Source: Limimaricola soesokkakensis (GTDB taxonomy: Bacteria; Pseudomonadota; Alphaproteobacteria; Rhodobacterales; Rhodobacteraceae). Taken from it: 64,000 bases of DNA. Below, piece after piece: positions 42,695 through 54,474 of the stretch. The stretch lies in NCBI RefSeq assembly GCF_900172345.1, contig NZ_FWFY01000006.1, forward strand, positions 124,001-188,000, read 5' to 3'. The notes under the pieces were generated by a model. That model saw only the letters and a list, made by a program, of their open reading frames with translations. It did no database searches and had not been told where the DNA came from. Both the position numbers and the translations under genes were made by a program. The stretch's first letter is position 1, and each line of letters begins with the position of its first letter.

Positions 42695-43653
42695 CCGCCG
42701 AGCATCCATTCCCCGTCTGGCCAAAAGGCGTGAAAGGCAAAGGCGAAGAGCACGTCGTGGGGAAGGTCCCGGCCCTGCGCGTCGCGCACCCGGACATTGC
42801 CCACGTCGCGGCCTTGCGCGACCTGCGCCGCATCGAGCGCGCTGGCCTGCCCGGCCTCCCAAGTGATCGTGACGCCCGCCTCCGTCACGGTTCCCGCCTC
42901 CCGCAGCCGTGAGAACGGCCAAGCACGGTCACCGACGCGCACCACCCGCATCAGAGGCGCGATGCCATGCGGCGGCATCTCGCCCCCGTAGAGGAAGGGT
43001 CGCGAGGAGCTGTCATAGCTCACATAAGGGTTGCGCCCATAGGCCCGGCTCCAATCCGGCTCGTCCATTACCAGCCCGTCCGGATAGGCCACCCGGAACC
43101 GCTCCCAGCTATCCATCCAGGCGGGCAGCAATTCCAGTTCGGCCCCGGTCATTTCGCCGACGATGCCGGTGCCGATGGCCTGCTGCCACCAGCTTTCGGT
43201 TTGGCGGTCATACATCACCATGTCCGAGGCGCGCAGCATGCCCGAGACTCCGAAGGACAGCGTCTGCCCCGCGACCCGGCGGTCGAACACCATGCCGGAA
43301 TTACACAGTGGGCAATAGGTGACGGCTACCGGCACCCCGCCGGCCGTGTCGTTGACGATCTCGTGCCACAGCAGGTAGCGGATCGGATAGGCCCGGGCCG
43401 GACCGCCGGGGGCCGGCCAGACCATGACCGGCTCGGTCGCCCCCAGTCGCGTCTCCGAGTCCGCGGGGATCATCCTCGGCTCGTCGATCGCCGGGATGCC
43501 ATCCTTGGGTGGGCCACCGGACATGATCTCGGACCAGTCGGAAATGCTGGTCTCGGTGAAATCGGTGTCCGGCCATTGGCCTTGCCAGCGTGCCGGCTCG
43601 GCGCTGGCCGCCCCGGCCAGAGCGATGGCAGCGATAATCGTCCAGATGCGCAT
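42691..43653 (-). CDS. Exported DUF3179 protein
   Basis: A 320-residue protein with a signal peptide of about 18 residues (MRIWTIIAAIALAGAASA). The DUF3179 core contains PIRYLLWHEIVNDTAGG, the cysteine block VTYCPLCNSGMVFDRRV and YDRQTESWWQQ, all hallmarks. The function of the family is unknown; the CxxC could bind metal or be redox-active in the periplasm. ATG at 43653 follows GGAGG and starts the signal peptide. It is convergent with the DUF998 gene and divergent from the Fur-type regulator. Confidence 0.85.
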   Translation of the reverse strand: MRIWTIIAAIALAGAASAEPARWQGQWPDTDFTETSISDWSEIMSGGPPKDGIPAIDEPRMIPADSETRLGATEPVMVWPAPGGPARAYPIRYLLWHEIVNDTAGGVPVAVTYCPLCNSGMVFDRRVAGQTLSFGVSGMLRASDMVMYDRQTESWWQQAIGTGIVGEMTGAELELLPAWMDSWERFRVAYPDGLVMDEPDWSRAYGRNPYVSYDSSSRPFLYGGEMPPHGIAPLMRVVRVGDRAWPFSRLREAGTVTEAGVTITWEAGQASALDAAQVAQGRDVGNVRVRDAQGRDLPHDVLFAFAFHAFWPDGEWMLGG

Positions 43654-43794
43654 GTCGCGTCCTCCCCCGGGCCCAGCCTGCCCGACGCTTGGCACCGCCG
43701 TCACCCTGCCTCACCGCAAGGTGACGGCGCGCGAGACGGCGTGTACCCTCAGGGTGGCGCCGCCGTGACGAACCGGCTAGACGGGCCGCGAGAC

Positions 43795-44229
43795 ATGCCA
43801 CGGACCACGCCCATGCCCAAGACCATCCTGAAGCGCTGCGAGCAGAACGGCCTGCGCCTGACCGAACAGCGCCGGGTGATCGCGCAGGTACTGGAGGCGG
43901 CGGACGACCATCCCGATGTCGAGGAGCTGCACGCCCGCGCCGCCGCCGAGGATGCGCGGATCTCGCTGGCCACGGTTTATCGCACGGTGAAGCTGTTCGA
44001 GGAGGCGGGCATCCTCGAAAAGCACGAGTTCGGCGACGGGCGTGCCCGTTACGAGACCACCGACCGCGAGCATCACGACCACCTGATCGACATGCATTCG
44101 GGCGAGGTGATCGAGTTCGTCGATGACGAGATCGAGGCGCTGCAGGAGCGCATCGCCGAGCGGCTCGGCTACAAGCTGATCGGGCACAGGCTCGAACTCT
44201 ACGGCGTACCCGCCAAGAAAGAGAGCTGA
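43795..44229 (+). CDS. Fur-family metal-responsive regulator (Fur/Mur type)
   Basis: About 144 residues. The N-terminal winged helix includes GLRLTEQRRVIAQVLEAADDHPDVEEL and ISLATVYRTVKLFEEAGI. The metal-binding region has HHDHLIDMHSGEVIEF, and the C terminus HRLELYGVP. In Rhodobacterales such proteins usually act as the manganese regulator Mur, or as Fur; Irr differs in this region. The start is uncertain: ATG at 43795 or 43813, or GTG at 43765, none with a strong ribosome site. The transporter gene follows after one base. Confidence 0.85.
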   Translation: MPRTTPMPKTILKRCEQNGLRLTEQRRVIAQVLEAADDHPDVEELHARAAAEDARISLATVYRTVKLFEEAGILEKHEFGDGRARYETTDREHHDHLIDMHSGEVIEFVDDEIEALQERIAERLGYKLIGHRLELYGVPAKKES

Positions 44230-44230
44230 G

Positions 44231-45121
44231 ATGGAGAACCTGCGCGGCAGTCTTCTCATGGTCGCGGCGATGCTCGGCTTCGCGCTCGAGGACATGTTCA
44301 TCAAGCTCCTCGCCGGCGCACTGCCGGTGGGCCAGATCCTGATGCTGCTGGGCCTAGGCGGCGGGCTGGCCTTCGCGCTGATGGCCCGTGCGCGGGACGA
44401 GGCGCTGTGGTCGCCCGATTTCCTGCATCCCGCCGTGATGGCGCGCAATCTGGGCGAGGTGATCGGAACGGGAAGCTTCATCACCGCCGTCGCGCTTTCG
44501 CCGCTCGCCACGGCCACCGCGATCGCGCAGTCCATCCCGCTTCTGGTGACGCTGGGCGCGGCGCTGTTCTTCTCGGAGCCGGTGGGCTGGCGGCGCTGGA
44601 GCGCGATATGTGCGGGCCTCGTCGGCGTGCTGCTGGTGATCCGCCCCGGCGCCGACGGCTTCACCCCGATGTCGCTCTTCGCGCTCCTGGGCGCGATCGG
44701 ACTGGCAGGCCGCGACCTCGCCTCGCGCCGGGTGCCGCGCGCGATCTCGTCGACCAAGCTGTCGGTCTATGCCTTCCTGATCCTCGTTCCGGTGGGCTAC
44801 GCGATGGTTCTCGTCGCCGGAGAGCGGCTGGTCCAACCCAACCCGACCCAGCTGGCGATGCTGGCGGGCGGCGTCGTGATCGGCGTGGCGGCCTATTACA
44901 TGCTCACCGCCGCGACGCGGATGGGCGAGGTCTCGGTGATCGCGCCCTACCGCTATACCCGCCTCATCTTCGCGCTGGTGATCGCCGTCTCGGTCTTCGG
45001 GGAACGGCCCGACGCGCTCACCTATCTCGGGGCCGCGATCATCGTCGGCTCGGGGATCTACACGCTTCTTCGCGAGGCTCGGCTCAGGCGCGCTTCACGC
45101 CGGGTCACGCCCGCGTTATAG
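44231..45121 (+). CDS. EamA/DMT-family transporter
   Basis: A 296-residue permease with ten hydrophobic helices and two EamA repeats (first about residues 8-138, second about 148-280). The second repeat contains SVIAPYRYTRLIFALVIA, typical of the family. The substrate is unknown; relatives export amino acids or metabolites. The ATG lies one base after the regulator stop, so the pair is co-translated and the permease may be metal-regulated. Confidence 0.85.
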   Translation: MENLRGSLLMVAAMLGFALEDMFIKLLAGALPVGQILMLLGLGGGLAFALMARARDEALWSPDFLHPAVMARNLGEVIGTGSFITAVALSPLATATAIAQSIPLLVTLGAALFFSEPVGWRRWSAICAGLVGVLLVIRPGADGFTPMSLFALLGAIGLAGRDLASRRVPRAISSTKLSVYAFLILVPVGYAMVLVAGERLVQPNPTQLAMLAGGVVIGVAAYYMLTAATRMGEVSVIAPYRYTRLIFALVIAVSVFGERPDALTYLGAAIIVGSGIYTLLREARLRRASRRVTPAL

Positions 45122-46429
<1,308 letters not shown>

Positions 46430-46450
46430 GTTCGCGCCCAGTAAAGAATG

Positions 46451-46480
46451 AAAGGGCCGCGACAGATGCCGCGGCCCTTT
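46451..46480. terminator. Bidirectional terminator between eno and the PRC-barrel gene
   Basis: Arms AAAGGGCCGC (46451-46460) and GCGGCCCTTT (46471-46480), with one extra G-C pair inside, and T tracts in both directions. Confidence 0.8.
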
Positions 46481-46513
46481 GTACGTGTCCGGGGCGTCAA
46501 GCCCCGAGCGCCA

Positions 46514-46993
46514 TCAGTTCCACCAGTTGTAGTAGCCCTCATTGGCCTCCGGCAGCGCTTCGAGCTGCTCCTGGCTCATTCGCGTGACGAGCGAGAAGTC
46601 ACCGCCGACATAGTCACCGGCCAGACGCACCTCGCTGAAGTCCAGAACGACCTCCTCGTCGCCGATATCGAGCCAACCGCCGGTCTCGATCACGAGGCCG
46701 ATCATCTGGCCGTCGGCGGAGATCACGATGTCCTCAACCTCGCCGATCTCTTCCCATTCGGCATCGACTTCCTCGTAATAGGGCGTGTCGACCCAGACCG
46801 TCTCGTCATATTCCGCCTCGAGCGTGTAGACGTTCGAGCCAATCAGGCTTTCCGCGCGGATCGTGTTCGACAGGTTGTCGGCAGTCAGGCGGCCCGAGCC
46901 CATGCCCATCTCGGTATGGGCTTCGGCAAGAGCGCCGCCGGCAGCCATGGTGAGTCCGAGAGCGAGAGCGGTGGTGTTCATCATGCGGGTCAT
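46514..46993 (-). CDS. Exported PRC-barrel domain protein
   Basis: A 159-residue periplasmic protein. The signal peptide spans about residues 1-23 (ALALGLTMAAGGALA). The rest is very acidic and carries a PRC-barrel-like segment: VEDIVISADGQMIGLVIETGGWLDIGDEEV. PRC barrels bind protein or RNA partners; the role here is unknown. ATG at 46993 follows AAGGAAA; an in-frame ATG at 47019 would extend it. It shares a terminator with eno. Confidence 0.78.
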   Translation of the reverse strand: MTRMMNTTALALGLTMAAGGALAEAHTEMGMGSGRLTADNLSNTIRAESLIGSNVYTLEAEYDETVWVDTPYYEEVDAEWEEIGEVEDIVISADGQMIGLVIETGGWLDIGDEEVVLDFSEVRLAGDYVGGDFSLVTRMSQEQLEALPEANEGYYNWWN

Positions 46994-47074
46994 GACGTTT
47001 CCTTCTTCTTGCGTTTTCATATTCGGCGGGTCAACGATGCCCGCCGCCACCAGTTCCAAGACGAGGCCGATCCC

Positions 47075-47320
47075 TTGACCGTGACACCGCTTTCTCCCGA
47101 CCCGAGGCACTACGATGCCCGCGGGCTCATCTGTCCGCTGCCGGTGCTCAAGGCGCGAAAGATCCTCGCCGGGATGGCGCAAGGCGAGGTCCTCGAAATC
47201 ATCTGCGACGATCCCGTGGCGCGGATCGACCTACCCCATTTCTGCGCCGAGGCGGGGCATGAGCATCTGGGCCTGGTCGAAGAAGATGGCGCGCAGCGGC
47301 ATCGCATCCGCCACGGCTGA
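47075..47320 (+). CDS. TusA-family sulfur carrier protein
   Basis: An 81-residue TusA/SirA-like protein. The active-site motif is DARGLICPLPVLKARKIL (CPxP), and the C-terminal strand region is DLPHFCAEAGHEHLGLVEE. TusA-type proteins carry persulfide sulfur for tRNA thiolation or other sulfur transfers; MnmA, a thiolation enzyme, is encoded at 14.4 kb. The start is probably TTG at 47075, with ACGAGG 8 bases upstream; GTG at 47081 is an alternative. Its partner protein is unknown. Confidence 0.82.
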   Translation: MTVTPLSPDPRHYDARGLICPLPVLKARKILAGMAQGEVLEIICDDPVARIDLPHFCAEAGHEHLGLVEEDGAQRHRIRHG

Positions 47321-47381
47321 GCGAACGAAAGCGGTTGTTTCGTTCCGCTGCAGCGGCGATCCAAGTGTAGTCCCGAATAAG

Positions 47382-47416
47382 AAAGGCCGGGCAGGTTTCC
47401 CTGCCCGGCCTTCTTG
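47382..47416. terminator. Bidirectional terminator between the tusA-like gene and rne
   Basis: 13-bp perfect stem, AAGGCCGGGCAGG (47383-47395) with CCTGCCCGGCCTT (47400-47412), loop TTTC, with pyrimidine-rich or T-rich flanks in each direction. Confidence 0.85.
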
Positions 47417-47437
47417 TTTCTGCTCAGCCAGCCCGGC

Positions 47438-50197
47438 TCAGCGACCGATCGACCACCAGCCGCGGCGACGCGGCTTCTTGCCGTCATCCTCGGCCCCGGC
47501 ATCCACCGTCTCGCGCGGGGTCTCGGCCTCAGGCTCGGGCGCCTTGCGAGTTTCGGCGACCGTCTCAGCCACCTGCTCGGCCACTTCCGGCATCACCTCG
47601 GGTGCATTGGAAGCCGGCGCCTGCTCGGGCTTGTCGCCGCCGTGGGTTTCGGCGGCCCCTGCAGCTGCCGGCTCTGCCTCGGCCGGAACCGGCGCGGTCT
47701 CGGCGACCTCTTCGGGCTTCGGCTCGGCCTTCTTGCGACGCGTGCGCTTGGGCTTCGGCGCGGGCTCGGCCTCACCGGCAGGCACGGCCTCGGCCTCGGT
47801 CGGCTCGGCCTTCTTGCGACGCGTCCGCTTGGGCTTCGGTGCCTCTTCGGCAACGGGCGCGTCGGCCTCGCTAGGCGCGGCGGGCGTAGCGTCCTCAGCC
47901 GGTTCCTTCTTACGGGTCCGGGTACGGGTCCGCTTCGGCTTGGCTTCCGGCTCGGGTGCCGCTTCTGCCGCTGCCGCAGGCGCGGTTTCGGCGGTCTCTG
48001 GTTCCACTGTCGCTTCAACCTCGGCCACCGGCGCGGCCGTCGGCTCGGCAACCACCTCGGGGACTTCGGCAGGCGCCTCGTCGGCTTCGGCCTCGGTCAC
48101 GTTCCGATCCTCGGACTGTTCCTCGCCCTGCGTCTCGGCCCCTTCGCCATTGCCGCTACGACGACGACGACGACGACGACGCTTCTTACGCGGTTTGTCA
48201 TCCTCATCCGTCGCCGCGCGCGGCTCGTCCTGAGATGCGCTCTCGGTCGCGGCCTCGGTGCCCTCCTCGTCTTCTTCGTCCTCCTCCTCGATATCGATAT
48301 CGAGATCGAGATCGATCTCGGCGTCGAGTTCCTCCATCAGGGCGGCGGTCGAGACGACGGGTGCGGCTTCGGGCACGGTCCGGGTGGCGGTCTTGAACTT
48401 CTCGACCACGAAGTCGGGCGACACCAGCGTCGGATCTCCCTCGACCCGCACGGCCATGCCGTAGCGCTGCTCGATGGCGGCCACGTGCTCGCGCTTGTGG
48501 TTCATCAGGAAGTTCATGATGGCGTAGGGCACGCGCACCAGCACTTCCTTGGTACGACCGCGAACGCCCTCTTCCTCAAGCTGGCGCAGGATCGCCAGGG
48601 CGACGTTCTCGTCAGAGCGCAGCAGGCCGGTGCCGTGGCAATGCGGGCAAGGCTGGGTGGTGGCCTCGAGCATGCCGGGGCGCAGGCGCTGGCGGCTCAT
48701 CTCCAGCAGGCCGAAGCCCGAGATGCGCCCAACCTGGATGCGGGCGCGGTCGGTCTTCAGCTTGTCCTTGAAGCGCTTTTCGACCGCGGTGTTGTTGCGC
48801 CGCTCGTCCATGTCGATGAAATCGATCACGATCAGACCAGCGAGATCGCGAAGACGCAGCTGGCGCGCCACCTCGTCCGCCGCTTCTAGGTTGGTCTTGA
48901 GCGCGGTCTGCTCGATCGAGCCTTCCTTGGTGGCGCGGCCCGAGTTCACGTCGATGGCGACCAGCGCCTCGGTGACGCCGATTACGATGTAGCCGCCGGA
49001 GGGAAGCTGCACGGTCGGGTTGAACATGCCCGCGAGGTAGCTCTCGACTTGATAGCGCGCGAAGAGCGGCAGGCTATCGGTATAGGGTTTCACGTTTTTC
49101 GCATGCGACGGCATGATCATCTTCATGAAGTCGCGTGCGATCCGGAAGCCCTCGACGCCTTCGACGATCACCTCGTCGATATCCTTGGAGTAGAGATCGC
49201 GGATCGACCGCTTGATGAGGTCGCCTTCCTCGTAGATCTTGGCGGGTGCGATCGACTTGAGCGTCAGCTCGCGGATCTGCTCCCACAAGCGCTGCAGGTA
49301 TTCGTAGTCGCGCTTGATCTCGGACTTGGTGCGCTGCGACCCGGCGGTACGGATGATCAGACCTGCGCCTTCCGGCACATCCATTTCGGCCGCGATCTCC
49401 TTGAGTTTCTTGCGATCAGCGGCATTGGTGATCTTGCGGGAGATGCCGCCACCACGGGCGGTATTGGGCATCAACACGCAGTAGCGACCGGCGAGAGACA
49501 GGTAGGTGGTCAGCGCCGCGCCCTTGTTGCCGCGCTCTTCCTTGACCACCTGGACCAGCATGATCTGCCGGACCTTGATCACTTCTTGGATCTTGTAGCG
49601 CTTGGGCCGCGGCTTGCGCGCCGGGCGCACATCCTCGCTGTCATCCTCGTCGGCGACGCTTTCGATGTCCTCGTCCTTGGTGTCGGCGTCGGTCTCGTCC
49701 TCGTCGTCGCCCTCGGGGTCGATGGTCTCCATGCCGGAGACGGCGTCGCTGTCTTGGCTGGCGACGGCGTCGGTGTTGGCATCGGACGCGCGGCGGCGCG
49801 AGCGCGAGCGGCGGCGGCGCGGGCGGTCGCCCTCCTCGCCATCGGTCTCGCTCTCGTCCACGTCAGCATCCGCGGACGCGGCCTCAGCCTCGGCCTTCAG
49901 GCTCTCGGCATAGGCCTTCTCTTCCGCGAGCAACGCTTCGCGGTCGGCCACGGGAATCTGGTAGTAGTCGGGGTGGATCTCGGAGAATGCGAGAAATCCG
50001 TGCCGGTTTCCGCCGTAATCGACGAAGGCCGCCTGCAGCGACGGCTCTACGCGCGTGACCTTGGCGAGGTAGATGTTTCCGGCGAGCTGACGGCGGCTCT
50101 GGCTTTCGAAGTCGAATTCCTCGACCTTGTTTCCGTCACAGACCACGACGCGGGTTTCCTCCGCGTGCGTGGCGTCGATGAGCATTTTCTTTGCCAT
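47438..50197 (-). CDS. rne: Ribonuclease E
   Basis: A 919-residue endoribonuclease, core of the RNA degradosome. The S1 domain (residues 35-80 and after 205) is split by an insertion of about 125 residues of acidic and Arg/Ser-rich repeats, as in alphaproteobacterial enzymes. The catalytic region has VAIDVNSGR and VIDFIDMDE (metal aspartates) and the zinc-link CPHCHGTG. The C-terminal 320 residues are disordered: an acidic block (DLDLDIDIEEEDEEDEEG), eight arginines in a row, and repeats of KPKRTRRKKAEP. It ends RRRGWWSIGR. The start is ATG at 50197 (MAKKMLIDATHAEE); 50212 is an alternative. Confidence 0.95.
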   Translation of the reverse strand: MAKKMLIDATHAEETRVVVCDGNKVEEFDFESQSRRQLAGNIYLAKVTRVEPSLQAAFVDYGGNRHGFLAFSEIHPDYYQIPVADREALLAEEKAYAESLKAEAEAASADADVDESETDGEEGDRPRRRRSRSRRRASDANTDAVASQDSDAVSGMETIDPEGDDEDETDADTKDEDIESVADEDDSEDVRPARKPRPKRYKIQEVIKVRQIMLVQVVKEERGNKGAALTTYLSLAGRYCVLMPNTARGGGISRKITNAADRKKLKEIAAEMDVPEGAGLIIRTAGSQRTKSEIKRDYEYLQRLWEQIRELTLKSIAPAKIYEEGDLIKRSIRDLYSKDIDEVIVEGVEGFRIARDFMKMIMPSHAKNVKPYTDSLPLFARYQVESYLAGMFNPTVQLPSGGYIVIGVTEALVAIDVNSGRATKEGSIEQTALKTNLEAADEVARQLRLRDLAGLIVIDFIDMDERRNNTAVEKRFKDKLKTDRARIQVGRISGFGLLEMSRQRLRPGMLEATTQPCPHCHGTGLLRSDENVALAILRQLEEEGVRGRTKEVLVRVPYAIMNFLMNHKREHVAAIEQRYGMAVRVEGDPTLVSPDFVVEKFKTATRTVPEAAPVVSTAALMEELDAEIDLDLDIDIEEEDEEDEEGTEAATESASQDEPRAATDEDDKPRKKRRRRRRRRSGNGEGAETQGEEQSEDRNVTEAEADEAPAEVPEVVAEPTAAPVAEVEATVEPETAETAPAAAAEAAPEPEAKPKRTRTRTRKKEPAEDATPAAPSEADAPVAEEAPKPKRTRRKKAEPTEAEAVPAGEAEPAPKPKRTRRKKAEPKPEEVAETAPVPAEAEPAAAGAAETHGGDKPEQAPASNAPEVMPEVAEQVAETVAETRKAPEPEAETPRETVDAGAEDDGKKPRRRGWWSIGR
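47719..47839 (-). repeat. 40-bp direct repeats in the rne C-terminal region
   Basis: 47719-47758 and 47800-47839 are 40-bp direct repeats differing at one base. They encode the KPKRTRRKKAEP arginine/lysine motif. A third, diverged copy lies near 47904-47950. Confidence 0.85.
48157..48182 (-). repeat. Trinucleotide (CGA/TCG) run in rne
   Basis: About eight consecutive acg/cga units that encode eight arginines in the RNA-binding tail of RNase E. Slippage here would change the number of arginines without a frameshift. Confidence 0.8.
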
Positions 50198-50538
50198 GTT
50201 ATCCATTCGCATGATGCACCGGGCGGCGCCCCCGGAGGGAGGCCTGTCGGGCGTTCATGTCCGATTGTGGCGATCAAGCGCGTATCGGCCTCCGCGCGGC
50301 CCCTCGGGGCCGTCATCGGGTCGCCTGCATGCTGCGCGCGTTGCATCGCGGTTCTTCCTCGCCCCCTCGGGGGCCGTTCATGCCCGTCGGCCACCTCCGC
50401 GGAGGCGGGTCGACCGGGGTCAGGTATGCGGTCCCTCTCGGGGCCGGTCTCGTCCGCCGCCGGTGCCGGGGTACCCCGTCGCAAAGGTGGCGGAAAATCC
50501 GTCCGGGCCGGGGCGCCAAGCGCCCGCCCGTTCCGACC
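50198..50538 (-). promoter_or_regulatory. Long hairpin-rich 5' leader of rne
   Basis: A stretch of about 340 bases upstream of rne with no gene. On the minus strand it has three similar GC hairpins built on GGCCCC(C)GAGGGG, near 50319-50335, 50370-50386 and 50430-50445, plus other inverted repeats. In E. coli the rne leader is folded and lets RNase E control its own mRNA. A similar role here is inference. Confidence 0.55.
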
Positions 50539-50568
50539 TTCATAGCGGCACTTGTCCACATGACACAA
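50539..50568 (-). promoter_or_regulatory. Putative rne promoter
   Basis: On minus, TTGTGT (50568-50563) and TATGAA (50544-50539) are spaced by 18 bp. It is the only AT-rich patch in the gap and would produce a leader of about 335 bases. Confidence 0.45.
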
Positions 50569-50582
50569 TGACGAATGTGAAA

Positions 50583-50602
50583 GACCGCCCCGAAGGGCGG
50601 CC
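50583..50602 (-). terminator. Possible terminator of the dctB-dctD operon
   Basis: On minus, stem CCGCCC/GGGCGG with a 4-base loop (50585-50600), followed by TCTTTC. It lies 28 bases after the dctD stop. The T-run is short. Confidence 0.55.
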
Positions 50603-50628
50603 CTATCCGTGGCAGATGCCGTTGGTTT

Positions 50629-51963
<1,335 letters not shown>

Positions 51964-51972
51964 TCGAGCCCC

Positions 51973-53721
51973 CTATTCCGCCGCAGCCATACCTTCTTCC
52001 AAGATAGGCAGTTGCACTTCGAAAACAGCCCCGCCGCCGGATGCATTCCGCGCGGTCAGCCGTCCGCCGAGATCGTTGACGATCCCCGATGAGATCGCGA
52101 GCCCCAGACCGACACCGTCGCCGGGCTGCTTGGTTGTATAGAACGGCTCGAACAGCGCATCGAGATTCTCGATGCCCGGGCCGTTGTCATGCACGGTCAG
52201 AACGACGGCATCCTCGACCGTGAGCGTGATGTCGATGCGCGGGTCGCGCACCTCCTTGGTCGCGTCAAGCGCGTTCCGAAGCAGGTTGATGATCACCTGT
52301 TCGAAGCGCAGCCGATCCCCGAGGATCATCGCCGGCCCCGAGGGCAGCGTGCGGTTGATCGCGACCGACCGGGTCTTGAGCTGCGGCTCCATCATGGCGA
52401 GCGCCGAGGACAGCGCAGCTCGGGCATCCACCGGCTCGAAGGCCTGATTGCCCTTGCGGGCATAGGATTTGAGCTGGCGGGTGATCGCGCCCATCCGGTC
52501 GATCAGATCGTCGATGCGCTGGAACGAGGAAAGCGCCTCCTCCGGGCGGCGGCGCTGCAGCAGCAGCCGCGCCCCGGCAAGATAGGTCTTCATCGCCGCC
52601 AGCGGCTGGTTCAACTCGTGACTGACGCTGGCCGACATCTCGCCCAGCACCGCGAGCTTCGAGGATTGCGCGATGGTCTGCTCGGCGCTCTCGAGGTTGC
52701 GCTCGACCTGCTGGCGTTGCGCGATCTCGCGCTGCAGCCGCATGTTGAGCCGCCGCAGCTGGTCGCTTTCCCGGCGCACCAGCAGGAGCCGCGAGGCCGA
52801 TTTGCGTGAGCTGAGCCAGAAGGCGAAGGCCAAAAGCATCGCGAAGCCCATGATCTCAAGCGCCAGCACGCCGTTCACCTTCTCGCGGACGCTGCTATAG
52901 GCGGTGAAGGTGACCATCTTCCAGCCCTGGAACGGCACCCGCAGTTCGCGGCGCATCACCGCCTCGCCGCGCAGATAGGCGTCGATCGGCAGGGCGGTCC
53001 AGTCGGTGGCGAGGAAGGCGCGCTCGATCGCCGAGGGCGCGCTCTGACGCTCCAGCGCCTCGCTCTCGGGCAGGCCGCGCCAGCGCGGCTCGGTCGAGAG
53101 GATGATCTCGCCCGAACTGTCGGTGACCAGAACCGCGTCGGATGTGCCGGCCCAGCTGCGTTCGAGCTTGGCAAGGTCGACCTCGACCGAGATCACGCCG
53201 AGCGTCGCGCCGTTGCTGTCGACCTTGCGCGAATAGAGGAAGGCATAGCCGCCGGTTTCGCGCCGGAAGATGGTGAAGACCGTGGAATTGGCGCGCATCG
53301 CATCGACGAAATAAGGCGCCGCGCGATGCGTCTCGCCAAGCCGGTTGCGATCGGTCGCCGCTACGATGCGACCGTCGCGATCGTAGAGCACGAGGCTCGC
53401 CGCGCCGATCTCGTCGACGAATGAGAGCAGCCTCTGGGTCGAGCGCGAGAAATCCGACGAGGACAGCGCGCCGATCAGCTCGGGGTCGCGCGCGAGCAGC
53501 TGTGGCACGATGGAGTTGCGTTGCAGCTCGGAAATCAGGTTGCCGACATAGAGGGTAAGCCTGACCTCGGCGCGATTGCGCGTGGCCTCGGTAAAGCGCT
53601 CGGTCAGCAGCACGTTGGTGATCCAGATCACCGCCATCGCGGCGAGGCAGAACAGGGCCAGCGCGATGCGCGGGCCCCAGCTGCGCCTCGGCCTGGGCGG
53701 TCTGGGTATCTGGGTCGACAT
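51973..53721 (-). CDS. DctB-type sensor histidine kinase
   Basis: A 582-residue membrane sensor. Two membrane helices (about residues 16-38 and 285-305) flank a periplasmic double-PDC-like sensor domain. A coiled-coil linker leads to the H box SASVSHELNQPLAAMKTY, then N box NLLRNALDA, and the ATP-binding glycines DNGPGIEN and GDGVGLGLAIS. The HELNQPL context is typical of DctB. The frame is open to 53772, but the ATG at 53721 gives a normal short cytoplasmic tail. The transport genes it would regulate (dctPQM or dctA) are not in this window. Confidence 0.88.
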   Translation of the reverse strand: MSTQIPRPPRPRRSWGPRIALALFCLAAMAVIWITNVLLTERFTEATRNRAEVRLTLYVGNLISELQRNSIVPQLLARDPELIGALSSSDFSRSTQRLLSFVDEIGAASLVLYDRDGRIVAATDRNRLGETHRAAPYFVDAMRANSTVFTIFRRETGGYAFLYSRKVDSNGATLGVISVEVDLAKLERSWAGTSDAVLVTDSSGEIILSTEPRWRGLPESEALERQSAPSAIERAFLATDWTALPIDAYLRGEAVMRRELRVPFQGWKMVTFTAYSSVREKVNGVLALEIMGFAMLLAFAFWLSSRKSASRLLLVRRESDQLRRLNMRLQREIAQRQQVERNLESAEQTIAQSSKLAVLGEMSASVSHELNQPLAAMKTYLAGARLLLQRRRPEEALSSFQRIDDLIDRMGAITRQLKSYARKGNQAFEPVDARAALSSALAMMEPQLKTRSVAINRTLPSGPAMILGDRLRFEQVIINLLRNALDATKEVRDPRIDITLTVEDAVVLTVHDNGPGIENLDALFEPFYTTKQPGDGVGLGLAISSGIVNDLGGRLTARNASGGGAVFEVQLPILEEGMAAAE

Positions 53722-53805
53722 GCCGAAGGGTTTACGCGGCCCCGCGCCTCGCGGCAAGCGGGGCCCGATCACGCCACCTTCGGGCGGGCGTGAGGCGCAT
53801 CGAGG

Positions 53806-54474
53806 TCAGGCCGAGACCAGCGCGCCCACGAGGCCGTCGAACAGGCCGCGCCCGTCGGTGCCGCCATGGCCGGCATCGACCGCCCGCTCGGGATGCGGCA
53901 TCATGCCGAGCACGCGGCGGTTCTCGGAAAGGACGCCGGCGATGTCGCCGGTCGAGCCGTTGGGGTTGTCGCCATAGGTGAAGGCGATCCGATCCTCGAC
54001 CCGCAGCCGCTCCAGCGTCGGCTGGTCGACGAAGTAATTGCCGTCGTGATGCGCAACCGGGATCTGCAGCGATGCGCCCTTGGCGTAACTACGGGTGAAG
54101 TCGCTTTCCGTGGTCGCCACTTCGAGCGGCACGGTCTTGCACACGAAGCGAATGCCGGCATTGCGCATCAGCGCACCCGGCAGCAGCCCGGTCTCGGTCA
54201 ACACCTGAAAGCCGTTGCAGACGCCGAGCGCATAGCCGCCCTTGTGGACGTGATCGATCACGGCGCGGCAGACCGGAGACTGCGCGGCGATGGCGCCGCA
54301 GCGCAGGTAATCGCCGAAGGAAAAGCCACCCGGCACGGCGACCAGATCGATGCCGCGCGGCAGACCGGCATCCTTGTGCCAGACCATCTCGACATCGGCG
54401 CCGGCGGCGCGCAGGGCGACGGCCATGTCGCGGTCGCAGTTGGAGCCGGGGAATACGATGACGGCAGCCTTCAT
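53806..54474 (-). CDS. purQ: Phosphoribosylformylglycinamidine synthase subunit PurQ
   Basis: A 222-residue class I glutamine amidotransferase supplying ammonia to PurL in purine synthesis. N terminus [14 protein letters not shown], oxyanion and catalytic Cys in [13 protein letters not shown], and the His/Glu end of the triad in [11 protein letters not shown]. The ATG at 54474 gives the family length. It is 224 bp from purS. PurL itself is not in the window. Confidence 0.96.
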   Translation of the reverse strand: MKAAVIVFPGSNCDRDMAVALRAAGADVEMVWHKDAGLPRGIDLVAVPGGFSFGDYLRCGAIAAQSPVCRAVIDHVHKGGYALGVCNGFQVLTETGLLPGALMRNAGIRFVCKTVPLEVATTESDFTRSYAKGASLQIPVAHHDGNYFVDQPTLERLRVEDRIAFTYGDNPNGSTGDIAGVLSENRRVLGMMPHPERAVDAGHGGTDGRGLFDGLVGALVSA

